This document shows, piece after piece, positions 1 to 8,838 of a stretch of 64,000 nt of DNA (position 1 is the first letter of the stretch; each line of letters opens with the position of its first letter). This DNA is from Halomonas urmiana (GTDB lineage: Bacteria > Pseudomonadota > Gammaproteobacteria > Pseudomonadales > Halomonadaceae). The stretch covers positions 124,001 to 188,000 of the forward strand of contig NZ_VBUI01000002.1 in assembly GCF_005780185.1 (NCBI RefSeq), given 5' to 3'. Position numbers and translations under genes: made by a program. The notes under the pieces were generated by a model, which was not told where the DNA came from, made no database searches, and saw only the letters and a list, made by a program, of their open reading frames with translations.

Positions 1-1
1 G

Positions 2-472
2 ATCCTGGCGCTGGGCGACGTGACCGGCGGCCCCGAACTGACGCCGGTGGCGCTCGCCGAGGCCATGCAGCTGGTCCGCCACCACTTCGAGCCAGGCGAG
101 CCGGCCCCGCTGGACTATCGCAACATCGCCACGGCGGTCTTCTGCCACCCCAATATCGGCACCGTGGGGCTCTCCGAGGCGCAGGCCCGCGAGGCCTGCG
201 GCGAGATCCGGGTCTACACGGCGGACTTCCGCCCCATGAAGCACACCCTCTCCGGCAGCAGCGAGCGCTGCCTGATGAAGCTGATCGTCGACGAGGCGAG
301 CGACGTGGTGGTCGGTGCCCACATGGTGGGCGAGGAGGCCGGCGAGGTGATTCAGGGGATCGCCGTGGCCGTGCGCGCGGGACTCACCAAGGCGGATTTC
401 GACGCCACCGTGGGCATCCATCCCACCGGCGCCGAGGAGTTCGTTACCATGCGCACGCCGACACGCCGCTGA
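2..472 (+). CDS. gor: Glutathione-disulfide reductase, C-terminal part
   Basis: This is the 3' part of a flavoprotein disulfide reductase; the gene begins before the window. The first visible residues ([20 protein letters not shown]) are the second FAD-contact stretch of this family (the GD motif), followed by the dimerisation domain. The C-terminal [11 protein letters not shown] motif carries the His-Glu pair that acts as acid/base at the redox disulfide, and HPT..EEFVTMR is typical of glutathione reductases. The enzyme would reduce GSSG with NADPH in the cytoplasm. The N-terminal CxxxxC motif and NADP fingerprint lie outside the window, so the choice of glutathione reductase over a related disulfide reductase is inferred from the C-terminal motif. 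A hairpin terminator follows 15 bases after the stop. Confidence 0.8.
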   Translation: MLALGDVTGGPELTPVALAEAMQLVRHHFEPGEPAPLDYRNIATAVFCHPNIGTVGLSEAQAREACGEIRVYTADFRPMKHTLSGSSERCLMKLIVDEASDVVVGAHMVGEEAGEVIQGIAVAVRAGLTKADFDATVGIHPTGAEEFVTMRTPTRR

Positions 473-487
473 CGTCGATGCGTCATC

Positions 488-512
488 ACGGGCCATCCTC
501 AGGGTGGCCCGT
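488..512 (+). terminator. Rho-independent terminator after gor
   Basis: An 11-bp stem (ACGGGCCATCC with GGGTGGCCCGT, one T-G wobble) closes a TCA loop and is followed by a short TTT tract. It lies just downstream of the gor stop and upstream of the ectA promoter. Confidence 0.7.
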
Positions 513-684
513 TTGCGTTGGGGCCTCGCCGCGGGCTCGAACTCGCCGCATCGGTCTGCCGTTGTGGTCTATGTTGAAAGGAGCGGGCGCGAGGCGACGG
601 CGCTACGAAGGGGCCGTCGGGAGAGACTCGACCGCTCAACATAATTTTCTATTATGGTTAACGGGCGCCAGGATAATCATGGCT

Positions 685-713
685 TTGAATTACAAATAAG
701 GCGCTGTTATAAT
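685..713 (+). promoter_or_regulatory. Sigma70-like promoter of ectABC
   Basis: TTGAAT at 685-690 and a perfect TATAAT at 708-713 are separated by 17 bp, and ectA begins 33 bases after the -10 box. The surrounding 640-720 is AT-rich compared with the rest of the region. In Halomonas elongata ectA is known to be driven by vegetative and osmotically induced promoters; only the sigma70-like one is clear here. Confidence 0.7.
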
Positions 714-745
714 CCCGCTCAAATTCGCTACAGCGAACTACCGAC

Positions 746-1324
746 ATGACCGCAACCACCGAACCCTTCACGCCCTCCGCCGACCTGGCCAGACCCACTG
801 TGGCCGATGCCGTGGTCGGCCACGAGGCCTCGCCGTTGTTCATCCGCAAGCCCAATCCCGACGATGGCTGGGGCATCTACGAGCTGGTCAAGTCCTGCCC
901 GCCGCTGGACGTCAATTCCGCCTATGCCTACCTGCTGCTGGCGACCCAGTTCCGCGACAGCTGCGCGCTGGCCACCAACGAGGAAGGGGAGGTGGTCGGC
1001 TTCGTCTCCGGCTACGTGAAGAGCAATGCCCTCGACACCTACTTCCTCTGGCAGGTCGCAGTGGGCGAGAAGGCACGCGGCACCGGCCTGGCGCGCCGCC
1101 TGGTGGAAGCCGTGATGTCACGCCCGGAGATGGCCGAGGTGCATCACCTCGAGACCACCATCACCCCCGACAACCAGGCCTCCTGGGGCCTGTTCCGGCG
1201 ACTGGCCGATCGCTGGCAGGCACCGCTCAACAGCCGCGAATACTTTTCCACCGATCAGCTCGGCGGCGAGCACGACCCGGAAAACCTCGTGCGCATCGGC
1301 CCCTTCCAGACCGATCGCATCTGA
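746..1324 (+). CDS. ectA: L-2,4-diaminobutyrate N-gamma-acetyltransferase EctA
   Basis: EctA acetylates L-2,4-diaminobutyrate with acetyl-CoA, the second step of ectoine synthesis, in the cytoplasm. The 192-aa protein is a single GNAT domain; the acetyl-CoA loop is visible as VGEKARGTGLARRL at about residues 106-119. The length equals that of Halomonas EctA proteins. The first 30 residues are a low-conservation N-terminal extension usual for halomonads. It is the first gene of ectABC, with a sigma70-like promoter ending 32 bases upstream of the ATG. The ribosome binding site is poor. A strong hairpin separates it from ectB. Confidence 0.95.
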   Translation: MTATTEPFTPSADLARPTVADAVVGHEASPLFIRKPNPDDGWGIYELVKSCPPLDVNSAYAYLLLATQFRDSCALATNEEGEVVGFVSGYVKSNALDTYFLWQVAVGEKARGTGLARRLVEAVMSRPEMAEVHHLETTITPDNQASWGLFRRLADRWQAPLNSREYFSTDQLGGEHDPENLVRIGPFQTDRI

Positions 1325-2716
<1,392 letters not shown>

Positions 2717-2766
2717 TACGCTGACAGGGTCGCCCGCCAGCGAGGAAGGGCGGCCAGGTCCTTGAT

Positions 2767-2784
2767 CGGCCGAGGGCTCGGCCG
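2767..2784 (+). other. Hairpin between ectB and ectC
   Basis: CGGCCGAG and CTCGGCCG form an 8-bp dyad with a two-base centre in the 98-base ectB-ectC gap. Like the ectA-ectB hairpin it lacks a T run. It could modulate processing or relative expression of ectC. Confidence 0.45.
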
Positions 2785-2814
2785 GTTCGCCATCGACATT
2801 ACTGGAGAGTATTC

Positions 2815-3228
2815 ATGATCGTTCGCAATCTCGAGGAAGCGCGTAAGTCCGACCGCATGGTCGCTGCCGAGAATGGCAACTGGGACAGCACCCGCCTGTC
2901 GCTGGCCGACGATGGTGGCAACTGCTCCTTCCACATCACCCGGATCTATGAGGGCACCGAGACCCATATCCACTACAAGCATCACTTCGAGGCGGTGTAC
3001 TGTATCGAGGGCGAAGGCGAGGTGGAGACCCTGGCCGACGGCAAGATCTGGCCGATCAAGCCGGGCGACATCTACATCCTCGACCAGCACGACGAGCACC
3101 TGCTGCGGGCCAGCAAGACCATGCACCTGGCTTGCGTCTTCACCCCGGGCCTGACCGGCAAGGAAGTCCACCGCGAGGATGGCTCCTACGCGCCAGCCAA
3201 CGAACCGGACGACAAGACCCCGCTCTGA
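2815..3228 (+). CDS. ectC: L-ectoine synthase EctC
   Basis: EctC cyclises N-gamma-acetyl-2,4-diaminobutyrate to ectoine by water elimination. The 137-aa protein is a small cupin of exactly the usual size, starting [16 protein letters not shown], with the conserved core [17 protein letters not shown] and the metal and substrate region [12 protein letters not shown]. The ATG is preceded by GGAG at good distance. It is the last gene of the operon and is followed by a near-ideal hairpin terminator. No ectoine hydroxylase (ectD) follows, so hydroxyectoine synthesis, if present, is encoded elsewhere. Confidence 0.96.
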   Translation: MIVRNLEEARKSDRMVAAENGNWDSTRLSLADDGGNCSFHITRIYEGTETHIHYKHHFEAVYCIEGEGEVETLADGKIWPIKPGDIYILDQHDEHLLRASKTMHLACVFTPGLTGKEVHREDGSYAPANEPDDKTPL

Positions 3229-3265
3229 CCGTTCGTCACCCCTGGCGCGACGACACAGGTATGCC

Positions 3266-3299
3266 ACGTGGCCCCGAACCATCGAGTTCGGGGCCACGT
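3266..3299 (+). terminator. Terminator hairpin of ectABC
   Basis: A perfect 14-bp stem (3266-3279 with 3286-3299) closes the 6-base loop CATCGA, 37 bases after the ectC stop. The T run is weak. Confidence 0.7.
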
Positions 3300-3329
3300 C
3301 GTTCAGGGAGCGCGCCTCCTGGCGGCACC

Positions 3330-3455
3330 TCAAGGCGCCGAGCGGTCGAAGACGATGGTGATCTCGGCCAGCGTCACGCCGAACTTGCTCATGGCCGTGC
3401 GGTTGATCAACCGGCCGTCGGGCTGCAGGTACATCACGGCGGCGCCATCCGGTGG
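3330..3455 (-). pseudogene. C-terminal remnant of a DUF3833 gene
   Basis: The minus strand of this otherwise empty stretch reads an open frame ending in a TGA at 3332-3330. Its last residues (MYLQPDGRLINRTAMSKFGV, then TLAEITIVFDRSAP) look like the end of DUF3833 proteins, where an MYLQ..G.LINRA.M.KFG..LGE pattern precedes the terminus. DUF3833 proteins are about 180 aa lipoproteins; only about 40 residues are recognisable and no start codon or signal peptide is present upstream, where the sequence becomes AT-rich. The call rests on memory of the family pattern. The rest of the 3229-3606 gap holds the ect terminator and an AT-rich dyad and nothing else I can name. Confidence 0.5.
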
Positions 3456-3472
3456 CAACCTATCAGACGTCG

Positions 3473-3488
3473 CATAATGTATATTATG
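3473..3488. promoter_or_regulatory. AT-rich dyad upstream of the retropepsin operon
   Basis: CATAAT and ATTATG form a perfect dyad around GTAT in the only AT-rich stretch before the three-gene operon. The overlapping TATATT/TATTAT sequence could serve as a -10 element. No convincing -35 box is visible, so this is a candidate promoter or operator only. Confidence 0.35.
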
Positions 3489-3606
3489 TTAAATGATGTC
3501 ACTCACGGAGATGAGTTCAACCATACTGTCGCCGCGCGTCCACGTTGGACAAGGTTGGCAGCAACTCCTTATCATCATGCATCACTCTGCTGTTCGAGCC
3601 CTGTCC

Positions 3607-4458
3607 ATGCGCCTACGCCTGCCGCTTGCCGGCACCCTCGCCCTCGTTTCCCTGCTGTTCGGCGGCTGTACCTATCTACCCGAACGCACGCCTACACCGC
3701 CTCCGGTGACCAGCGCAGAATTCGAGGCCCGCGTCGCACAGCTGGAGCATTCGCTGATCGCCCGTTGTGATGCGCGCCAGGAGGCACGGCTGGATCGCCA
3801 GTTCCGTCATCAGCAGGCGCTCACCGCCGACGTGCGCGAGGTCGGCAGCCTGCTACGACAACTGCGCGGTGATGTCGCACGACTCGACCCGGCGGACGCG
3901 CCGCAAGCCTCGGCCAGCCAGTGCACCGACGCCGAGCGAACCAGCCTCAACAACAAGGAGGTCCTGGGCCGCAGCGAATGGATCGGCTTGCCCGACGTGG
4001 GCACCTATCTCAAGGCGCGCATCGACTCGGGCGCCACGACCTCATCGCTATCGGCCACCGAGATCACTCGCTTCGAACGCGACGGCGAGGACTGGGTGCG
4101 TTTCAAGCTGGGACTCAACGATGACGACAGCGTGGTCGAGAGTGTGCGCGGCGAGTGGATCGAGGCGCCGGTCGACCGGCGCGTGCGCATCATCCAGGCC
4201 TCCGGAGAGGATTCTCGCCCGGTGATCAGCCTGCTGATGAGCCTCGGGCCGCTGCGCGAGACGGTGCAGTTCACTCTCAATGACCGCACCCACCTCGACC
4301 ATCCTGTCCTGCTCGGTCGTCGTTTCCTGATGGACATCGCCATCATCGACGTGGCTGAACAGTACCTCCACGAGCGCCCCGAATTTCCGGGTGGGCGTCC
4401 GGCAGCGGACGCCGGCGCCGACGAAGCCTCCGATGCCGATGCACAACCCGAGGGCTGA
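3607..4458 (+). CDS. Retropepsin-like lipoprotein (so-called ATP-dependent zinc protease)
   Basis: This encodes a periplasm-facing lipoprotein with a PF05618 domain. The ATG at 3607 is chosen because it gives a clean lipoprotein signal peptide, with lipobox LFGGC and lipidated Cys21; in-frame ATGs upstream (3493, 3577) would bury that signal. Residues about 37-100 are charged and probably helical, and about 120-275 form the peptidase-like domain, opening LGRSEWIGLPDVG. The family is labelled ATP-dependent zinc protease, but the motif IDSGATTSSL (Asp140) is an aspartic-protease D-S-G signature and no zinc motif is seen. It begins an operon with a 7TM inactive transglutaminase and an ATP-grasp protein. 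Similar sets are discussed as amide-ligase/peptidase modification systems, with some reports linking them to osmotolerance. The substrate is unknown. Confidence 0.8.
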   Translation: MRLRLPLAGTLALVSLLFGGCTYLPERTPTPPPVTSAEFEARVAQLEHSLIARCDARQEARLDRQFRHQQALTADVREVGSLLRQLRGDVARLDPADAPQASASQCTDAERTSLNNKEVLGRSEWIGLPDVGTYLKARIDSGATTSSLSATEITRFERDGEDWVRFKLGLNDDDSVVESVRGEWIEAPVDRRVRIIQASGEDSRPVISLLMSLGPLRETVQFTLNDRTHLDHPVLLGRRFLMDIAIIDVAEQYLHERPEFPGGRPAADAGADEASDADAQPEG

Positions 4459-4510
4459 CGCCTTCGTCCGGGCCTGACCCGGACCGCCCGTCTACCCCCA
4501 AGGAAGATCC

Positions 4511-6016
4511 ATGTCACGACTGCCCTTCTACCTGATCGTCGCCCTCCTGCTGGTGTCCGGCGCCGCCATGAGCATCCATCGCCACGTGCAGTTCGAGGTG
4601 CCGTGGACGCCGGGTGAACTGCGCCAGGTCTGGGAGATCGAGGCCCAGGTCAACTTTACCGCCAACGGCGGGCCGGCCAAGGTCAACATGGCGTTGCCCT
4701 CGAGCCAGCAGGGCTATCGTATCCTCACCGAGCATACCGCCTCGCCTGGCTACGGCCTGGCCTTCCTCGAGGAAGAAGGCGGGCGTCGCGCCGAGTGGTC
4801 CACCCGCGAGGCCATCGGCGATCAGCAGCTCTACTACAGCGTCCAGGCCCTGGTGGCGCCCGAGGCGCGCAACACGCAGATCGAGCCCCCTCCCCTGCGC
4901 CGCGACATCCTCTGGGAGTCGCCCTACGACACCGCGGCCAGCCAGGTGATCGATCGCGCCTGGGCGCGCAGCGCCGACCACTTCACCTTCGCCCGGGAGC
5001 TGATCCACGACTTCACCGACGAGCGCCAGGGCGAGAACGCGCGGCTGCTGCTGACCCAGTTCGACCGCACGCCGCTACTGGTGCGCCTGCTCAACCAGGC
5101 CGGGGTGCCGGCGCATGAGGTCAGCGGCCTGATGCTGGATCATGGTCGGCGTCGCCAGAACCTGATGTCATGGATCCAGGTCTTCGAGGATCAGCAGTGG
5201 GCGCTCTTCGATCCGCGCACCGGCGAGCAGGGACGGCCGGATGACCTGCTGCTCTGGGAGTCCGCCGGCCAGGCGGTGCTCGAGGTCCAGGGCGGCACCA
5301 ACTCGCGCATCAACTTCTCGATGCTCTCGCGCAATCAGCCGGCCGCGGCGGCCGTGCGCAGCCAGCTGGCCGACGACACCCTGCTCAACTTCTCGATCCA
5401 CAGCCTGCCCCTCGAGGATCAGGCGCTGTTCCAGACCATCCTGCTGATTCCCATCGGCGCCCTGGTGGTGGTGCTGCTGCGCGTTCTGGTGGGCATCAAG
5501 ACCTCGGGGACCTTCATGCCCGTGCTGATCGCGCTGGCCTTCATCCAGACCACGCTGATCACCGGCCTGGTCGGTTTCCTGATGGTGGTCGCCGTGGGAC
5601 TGGTGATCCGCAACTACCTGTCGTATCTGAACCTGTTGCTGGTGGCGCGAGTGACGGCGGTGATCATCACGGTCATCGCCATCATCTCGGTGTTCTCGGT
5701 GCTCTCCTACCGGTTCGGGCTCAATGCCGGCCTGACCATCACCTTCTTCCCGATGATCATCCTCTCCTGGACCATCGAACGGATGTCGATCCTGTGGGAG
5801 GAGGAAGGGCCCAAGCAGGTGCTGATCCAGGGGGGCGGCAGCCTGATGACGGCGGTGCTCGCCTATCTGGCCATGAACAACCCCTGGATCCGCCACATCA
5901 CCTTCAACTTTCTCGGCGTGCAGCTGATGCTGATGGGCCTGATCCTGCTGCTCGGCAACTACACGGGCTACCGGCTGCTCGAACTGCGCCGCTTCAAGCC
6001 GGTCACGGAGGACTGA
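4511..6016 (+). CDS. Inactive transglutaminase fused to a 7TM domain
   Basis: This 501-aa inner-membrane protein has an N-terminal transmembrane helix (residues 4-22), a large extracytoplasmic domain resembling an inactive transglutaminase (about 60-290), and a C-terminal block of about seven hydrophobic helices starting near residue 312 (LLIPIGALVVVLLRVLVGI) and ending near 490. The C-terminal helices contain the conserved loop IERMSILWEEEGPKQVLIQG. This architecture is the known UUP1/7TM_transglut family. It lies between the retropepsin-like lipoprotein and the ATP-grasp gene, with 3 bases to the latter, so the three are almost certainly co-transcribed. The role is probably to scaffold or present a substrate at the membrane; that is inference. 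Confidence 0.82.
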   Translation: MSRLPFYLIVALLLVSGAAMSIHRHVQFEVPWTPGELRQVWEIEAQVNFTANGGPAKVNMALPSSQQGYRILTEHTASPGYGLAFLEEEGGRRAEWSTREAIGDQQLYYSVQALVAPEARNTQIEPPPLRRDILWESPYDTAASQVIDRAWARSADHFTFARELIHDFTDERQGENARLLLTQFDRTPLLVRLLNQAGVPAHEVSGLMLDHGRRRQNLMSWIQVFEDQQWALFDPRTGEQGRPDDLLLWESAGQAVLEVQGGTNSRINFSMLSRNQPAAAAVRSQLADDTLLNFSIHSLPLEDQALFQTILLIPIGALVVVLLRVLVGIKTSGTFMPVLIALAFIQTTLITGLVGFLMVVAVGLVIRNYLSYLNLLLVARVTAVIITVIAIISVFSVLSYRFGLNAGLTITFFPMIILSWTIERMSILWEEEGPKQVLIQGGGSLMTAVLAYLAMNNPWIRHITFNFLGVQLMLMGLILLLGNYTGYRLLELRRFKPVTED

Positions 6017-6019
6017 GGC

Positions 6020-6982
6020 ATGTGGACGACTCCCGCGCGCCTGCGCGCCAAGAACATCATCGGCATGAACCGGCGCAACATCCGCTACATCGGTCGCTAC
6101 AACAACCGTCGGCTCTATCCGCTGGTGGATGACAAGCTCAAGACCAAGCTGCTGGCCCAGGAATACGGTATCACCACCCCGGCCCTGATCGGCACCGTGA
6201 CCACCCAGTTCGGCGTCAAGCACATCCGCGAGATGCTCGTCGGCCACGCGGGCTTCGTGATCAAGCCGGCCAAGGGCAGCGGCGGCAAGGGCATCCTGGT
6301 CATCGAGCGGGTCGAGGGCGACCGCTACATCAAGCCGAGCGGCGCCCGGCTGAGCCTCGAGGACGTAGAACGTCACGTCTCCAACATCCTTTCCGGGCTC
6401 TATTCGCTGGGCGGCTCGCCGGACGTAGCACTGGTCGAGGCGCTGATCAATTTCGACGACTCCTTCGCCGAGTACACCTACGAGGGCGTCCCCGACATCC
6501 GGGTCATCGTCTTCAAGGGCTACCCGGTGATGGCGATGATGCGCCTCTCCACGGCGGCTTCGGACGGCAAGGCCAACCTGCACCAGGGCGCCGTGGGCGT
6601 GGGCATCGATATCGCCAGCGGCACGGCGATTCGCGGCGTGCAGTTCGACCGCACCCGCCACGACCATCCGGATACCGGCCACGAGCTCGCCAGCCTGCAC
6701 ATTCCCGGCTGGGAGACCCTGCTGATGCTCGCCGCCGGCTGCTACGAGATGACGGGCCTGGGGTATCTCGGCACCGACATGGTGCTCGATCGCGCTCATG
6801 GCCCCATGTTGCTCGAACTCAATGCCCGCCCGGGCCTGGCGATCCAGATGGCCAACGGCGAAGGACTGCGCTCGCGGCTCGACCTGATCGAACGCCAGCC
6901 CGACGGCGTGTCCGCCGAGGAGCGCGTCGTCTTCTCGCAGCACCACTTCGCCCGCTCCAGCGAGCTGCGCGAGACGGCCTGA
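6020..6982 (+). CDS. ATP-grasp alpha-L-glutamate ligase-like protein
   Basis: This 320-aa cytoplasmic protein is of the ATPgrasp_ST / RimK-related type. The ATP-grasp lysine region is visible as VIKPAKGSGGKGILVIE (about residues 77-93) and the Mg-binding end of the fold as LLELNARPGLAIQMAN (about 271-286). Family knowledge predicts ATP-dependent ligation of an amino acid to an acceptor amine or carboxylate through an acylphosphate. It is the third gene of the retropepsin / 7TM transglutaminase / ligase set, starting 3 bases after the preceding stop. Neither the amino acid nor the acceptor can be deduced. Its position directly after ectABC and the reported osmotolerance role of related sets make an osmotic or envelope function plausible. 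Confidence 0.82.
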   Translation: MWTTPARLRAKNIIGMNRRNIRYIGRYNNRRLYPLVDDKLKTKLLAQEYGITTPALIGTVTTQFGVKHIREMLVGHAGFVIKPAKGSGGKGILVIERVEGDRYIKPSGARLSLEDVERHVSNILSGLYSLGGSPDVALVEALINFDDSFAEYTYEGVPDIRVIVFKGYPVMAMMRLSTAASDGKANLHQGAVGVGIDIASGTAIRGVQFDRTRHDHPDTGHELASLHIPGWETLLMLAAGCYEMTGLGYLGTDMVLDRAHGPMLLELNARPGLAIQMANGEGLRSRLDLIERQPDGVSAEERVVFSQHHFARSSELRETA

Positions 6983-7052
6983 GGCGCCGGCTGGCTCCTC
7001 ACCGGGCGGCCGCGTAGAATGTGCGCTTCCTCCAGCCACCGCTTCGGGTGCC

Positions 7053-7523
7053 ATGACCGACCCTCGTGACATGATTCGCCAGGCCGAGCAACAGTGCCAG
7101 CAGCGCGGCGCGCGCTTCACGCCGATCCGCCGCCGCGTGCTGGAGCTGATCGCCACGACCCGCGGCGGCCTGAAGGCCTACGAGCTGCTCGACCGCCTGG
7201 CGGCCGAGCACGCCGCGGCGCGTCCGCCCACCGTCTACCGGGCCCTCGAGTTCCTGATCGACCAGGGGCTGGTGCACCGCATCGAGTCGCTCAATGCCTA
7301 CGTGGCCTGCCCCTGCCCGGAGCACACCCACGGCTTCCAGCTGTTGATCTGCCGCCACTGCGGCCGCGTCGAGGAGTTGCACCTGGACGAGGTCAACGAT
7401 CACCTGACACGACGCGCCAGGGAGTTGGGCTTCGAGGTCCAGCGCCAGACCATCGAGCTGCTGGGCCAGTGCGACGCCTGCCGGCAGAGCCTCTCCCCCA
7501 CCGATTCCGCGGAGTCCCCATGA
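7053..7523 (+). CDS. zur: Fur-family zinc regulator Zur
   Basis: This is a 156-aa Fur-family repressor. An N-terminal winged helix (about residues 15-85) contains ARFTPIRRRVLELI and the recognition helix PPTVYRALEFLIDQGLVHRI. The dimerisation half carries HTHGFQLLICRHCGRVEEL, with a C100/C103 pair matched by C140/C143 in QCDACRQ, the structural zinc site typical of Zur. The combination favours Zur over Fur. It overlaps hisI by an ATGA junction, so zur-hisI-yidD appear to be one transcription unit. It would repress zinc-uptake genes when zinc is sufficient; no Zur target is obvious in the window. Confidence 0.82.
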   Translation: MTDPRDMIRQAEQQCQQRGARFTPIRRRVLELIATTRGGLKAYELLDRLAAEHAAARPPTVYRALEFLIDQGLVHRIESLNAYVACPCPEHTHGFQLLICRHCGRVEELHLDEVNDHLTRRARELGFEVQRQTIELLGQCDACRQSLSPTDSAESP

Positions 7524-7960
7524 GCACATCCTTCAAGGCCCTCGAGCGGGCCCCCCGCGACAGCCGCCGCCCCCTGGCGGAGGTCCTCGCCGCCGTCAAT
7601 TTCAATGCCGACGGCCTGATCCCCGCCATCGCCCAGCAACACGATAGCGGTGAGGTGCTGATGATGGCGTGGATGAATCGCGAAGCCCTGGACGCGACCC
7701 TGCGCACCGGCCGGGTCTGCTACTGGTCGCGCTCCCGCGGCAAGCTGTGGCGCAAGGGGGAATCCTCGGGCCAGCAGCAGCATCTCAAGGCTGCCGCCCT
7801 CGATTGCGATGGCGACACCCTGCTGCTGCAGGTGGACCAGACCGGGCCGGCCTGCCACAGCGGGCGGCGCAGCTGCTTCTATGTGGCGCTAGAGGGCGAC
7901 GAGGCGCGCATCAGCAGCGACCCGCTGATCGATCCCGATACCCTCTACGCCAAGGGTTGA
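7520..7960 (+). CDS. hisI: Phosphoribosyl-AMP cyclohydrolase
   Basis: HisI opens the adenine ring of phosphoribosyl-AMP in histidine biosynthesis. The 146-aa protein holds all expected motifs: EVLMMAWMNREALDATL, the CYWSRSRGKLWRKGESSG substrate stretch, the metal-binding DCDGDT (D95, D97, D99; C96) and the zinc cysteines C112 and C119 in GPACHSGRRSC. The start at 7520 overlaps the zur stop (ATGA). No hisE follows, so the pyrophosphohydrolase is a separate gene. The zinc content of this enzyme makes its linkage to zur suggestive of zinc-responsive expression, though this is inference. Confidence 0.93.
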   Translation: MSTSFKALERAPRDSRRPLAEVLAAVNFNADGLIPAIAQQHDSGEVLMMAWMNREALDATLRTGRVCYWSRSRGKLWRKGESSGQQQHLKAAALDCDGDTLLLQVDQTGPACHSGRRSCFYVALEGDEARISSDPLIDPDTLYAKG

Positions 7961-7963
7961 GCC

Positions 7964-8296
7964 GTGAGGCGCCTCTCCGCCCTGCTGTCACGCGCCCTGG
8001 GCGGCCTCTTGATCGCCCTGGTGAAGCTCTATCAGGTGACGCTGAGCCCGCTGCTCGGGCCGCGCTGCCGCTACTGGCCGAGCTGCTCGGCCTATACGGC
8101 GGAGGCCCTGCGGGTGCATGGCCCGCTACGCGGCGCCTGGCTGGGCGCGAAGCGCATCGCGCGCTGCCATCCCGGCGCCCGCGGCGGCATCGATCCGGTG
8201 CCTGGCGGCCCGAGCGAGCGGCTGTGCCGCGAGGATCCGGAACTCGACGAGCATTTTCGCTGCCGCCATCCCCAGAAGCCGCACGCCCCCCGCTGA
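7964..8296 (+). CDS. yidD: Membrane protein insertion efficiency factor YidD
   Basis: YidD is a small inner-membrane-associated protein that assists YidC/Sec-dependent insertion. The 110-aa product begins at a GTG three bases after the hisI stop. It has a short hydrophobic N-terminal segment ([20 protein letters not shown]) followed by the family signature [16 protein letters not shown], and later the GGIDPVPGG stretch. YidD usually sits in the rpmH-rnpA-yidD-yidC cluster; finding it here behind zur-hisI is unusual, and this may be an extra copy. Confidence 0.88.
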   Translation: MRRLSALLSRALGGLLIALVKLYQVTLSPLLGPRCRYWPSCSAYTAEALRVHGPLRGAWLGAKRIARCHPGARGGIDPVPGGPSERLCREDPELDEHFRCRHPQKPHAPR

Positions 8297-8327
8297 CGCG
8301 CGACGCCGGGCCTTGTCGCCTGCCCTG

Positions 8328-8684
8328 CTAGCGATCTTTCCAGTTGCCCGGGTAGAGGGCGTAGCCGAACAGCGCCTGGCCGGCGTAGACCAGCTCGGTG
8401 CCCTCCGGAATCCACAGCATCTGGCCGGGGGTGACGCGATGGGTCTCGCCGGCGGCGGTCACCTGGAGCTCGCCCTCGATCACGAAGATCACCTCGTCAT
8501 AGAGGACCGTCCAGGCCACCTCGGCCCCTTCCCAGCGGGCAAACCCGGCGCCCATGGTGGTGCTCAGCGTGGTGTCCACGGTGCGGCCGATCTCGGCATG
8601 GCCGGGCGGTCCACCACGATGGCGGAACGCGGTGTCGCGATGGTCGAACTTGATGGCACGGATGGGAGTATCGGTCACAGTCAT
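8328..8684 (-). CDS. Cupin-domain protein, EutQ-like
   Basis: This 118-aa protein is a single cupin barrel. The core reads VLYDEVIFVIEGELQVTAAG followed by VTPGQMLWIPEGTEL, which resembles the C-terminal cupin of EutQ-type proteins; the usual His of cupin motif 1 is not conserved. On the minus strand AAGGA abuts the ATG at 8684 and stands six bases before an in-frame GTG at 8678, so GTG may be the true start. It follows the FAD oxidase gene in the same direction, separated by a 126-bp MITE-like element, and may have belonged to that operon. Function unknown; in such loci small cupins are often isomerases or metal-dependent accessory enzymes. Confidence 0.6.
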   Translation of the reverse strand: MTVTDTPIRAIKFDHRDTAFRHRGGPPGHAEIGRTVDTTLSTTMGAGFARWEGAEVAWTVLYDEVIFVIEGELQVTAAGETHRVTPGQMLWIPEGTELVYAGQALFGYALYPGNWKDR

Positions 8685-8712
8685 TCCTTATCAGATAACC
8701 AACCAAAAGGGT

Positions 8713-8838
8713 GAGGATGCGCTGATTTATGTCGCGAGTACCGCCGGGGCCAGGATGGCTAGGGTCGTCGGGAACGAACCTGCGCATTTCCCACCTCCCT
8801 GTGGGTCATCGAGCGCAGCAATAAATCAGCGTTTCCTC
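8713..8838. mobile_element. MITE-like element, 126 bp
   Basis: Two 18-bp terminal inverted repeats (8713-8730 and 8821-8838, 16 of 18 positions matching) bound a 126-bp stretch with no coding potential. The innermost 11 bases (CGCTGATTTAT with ATAAATCAGCG) match perfectly. It lies exactly between the stop codon of the FAD oxidase gene and the start of the cupin gene. I see no clear target-site duplication and no transposase in the window. Confidence 0.55.

Noticed and set aside
478..699. 73-codon plus-strand frame between gor and ectA
   Set aside because: It covers a terminator and the ectA promoter and has no RBS or recognisable feature.
5168..7156. 662-codon minus-strand open frame opposite the 7TM and ATP-grasp genes
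   Set aside because: Antisense to two genes with clear family motifs; low-complexity His/Gln/Asp-rich translation without any domain.
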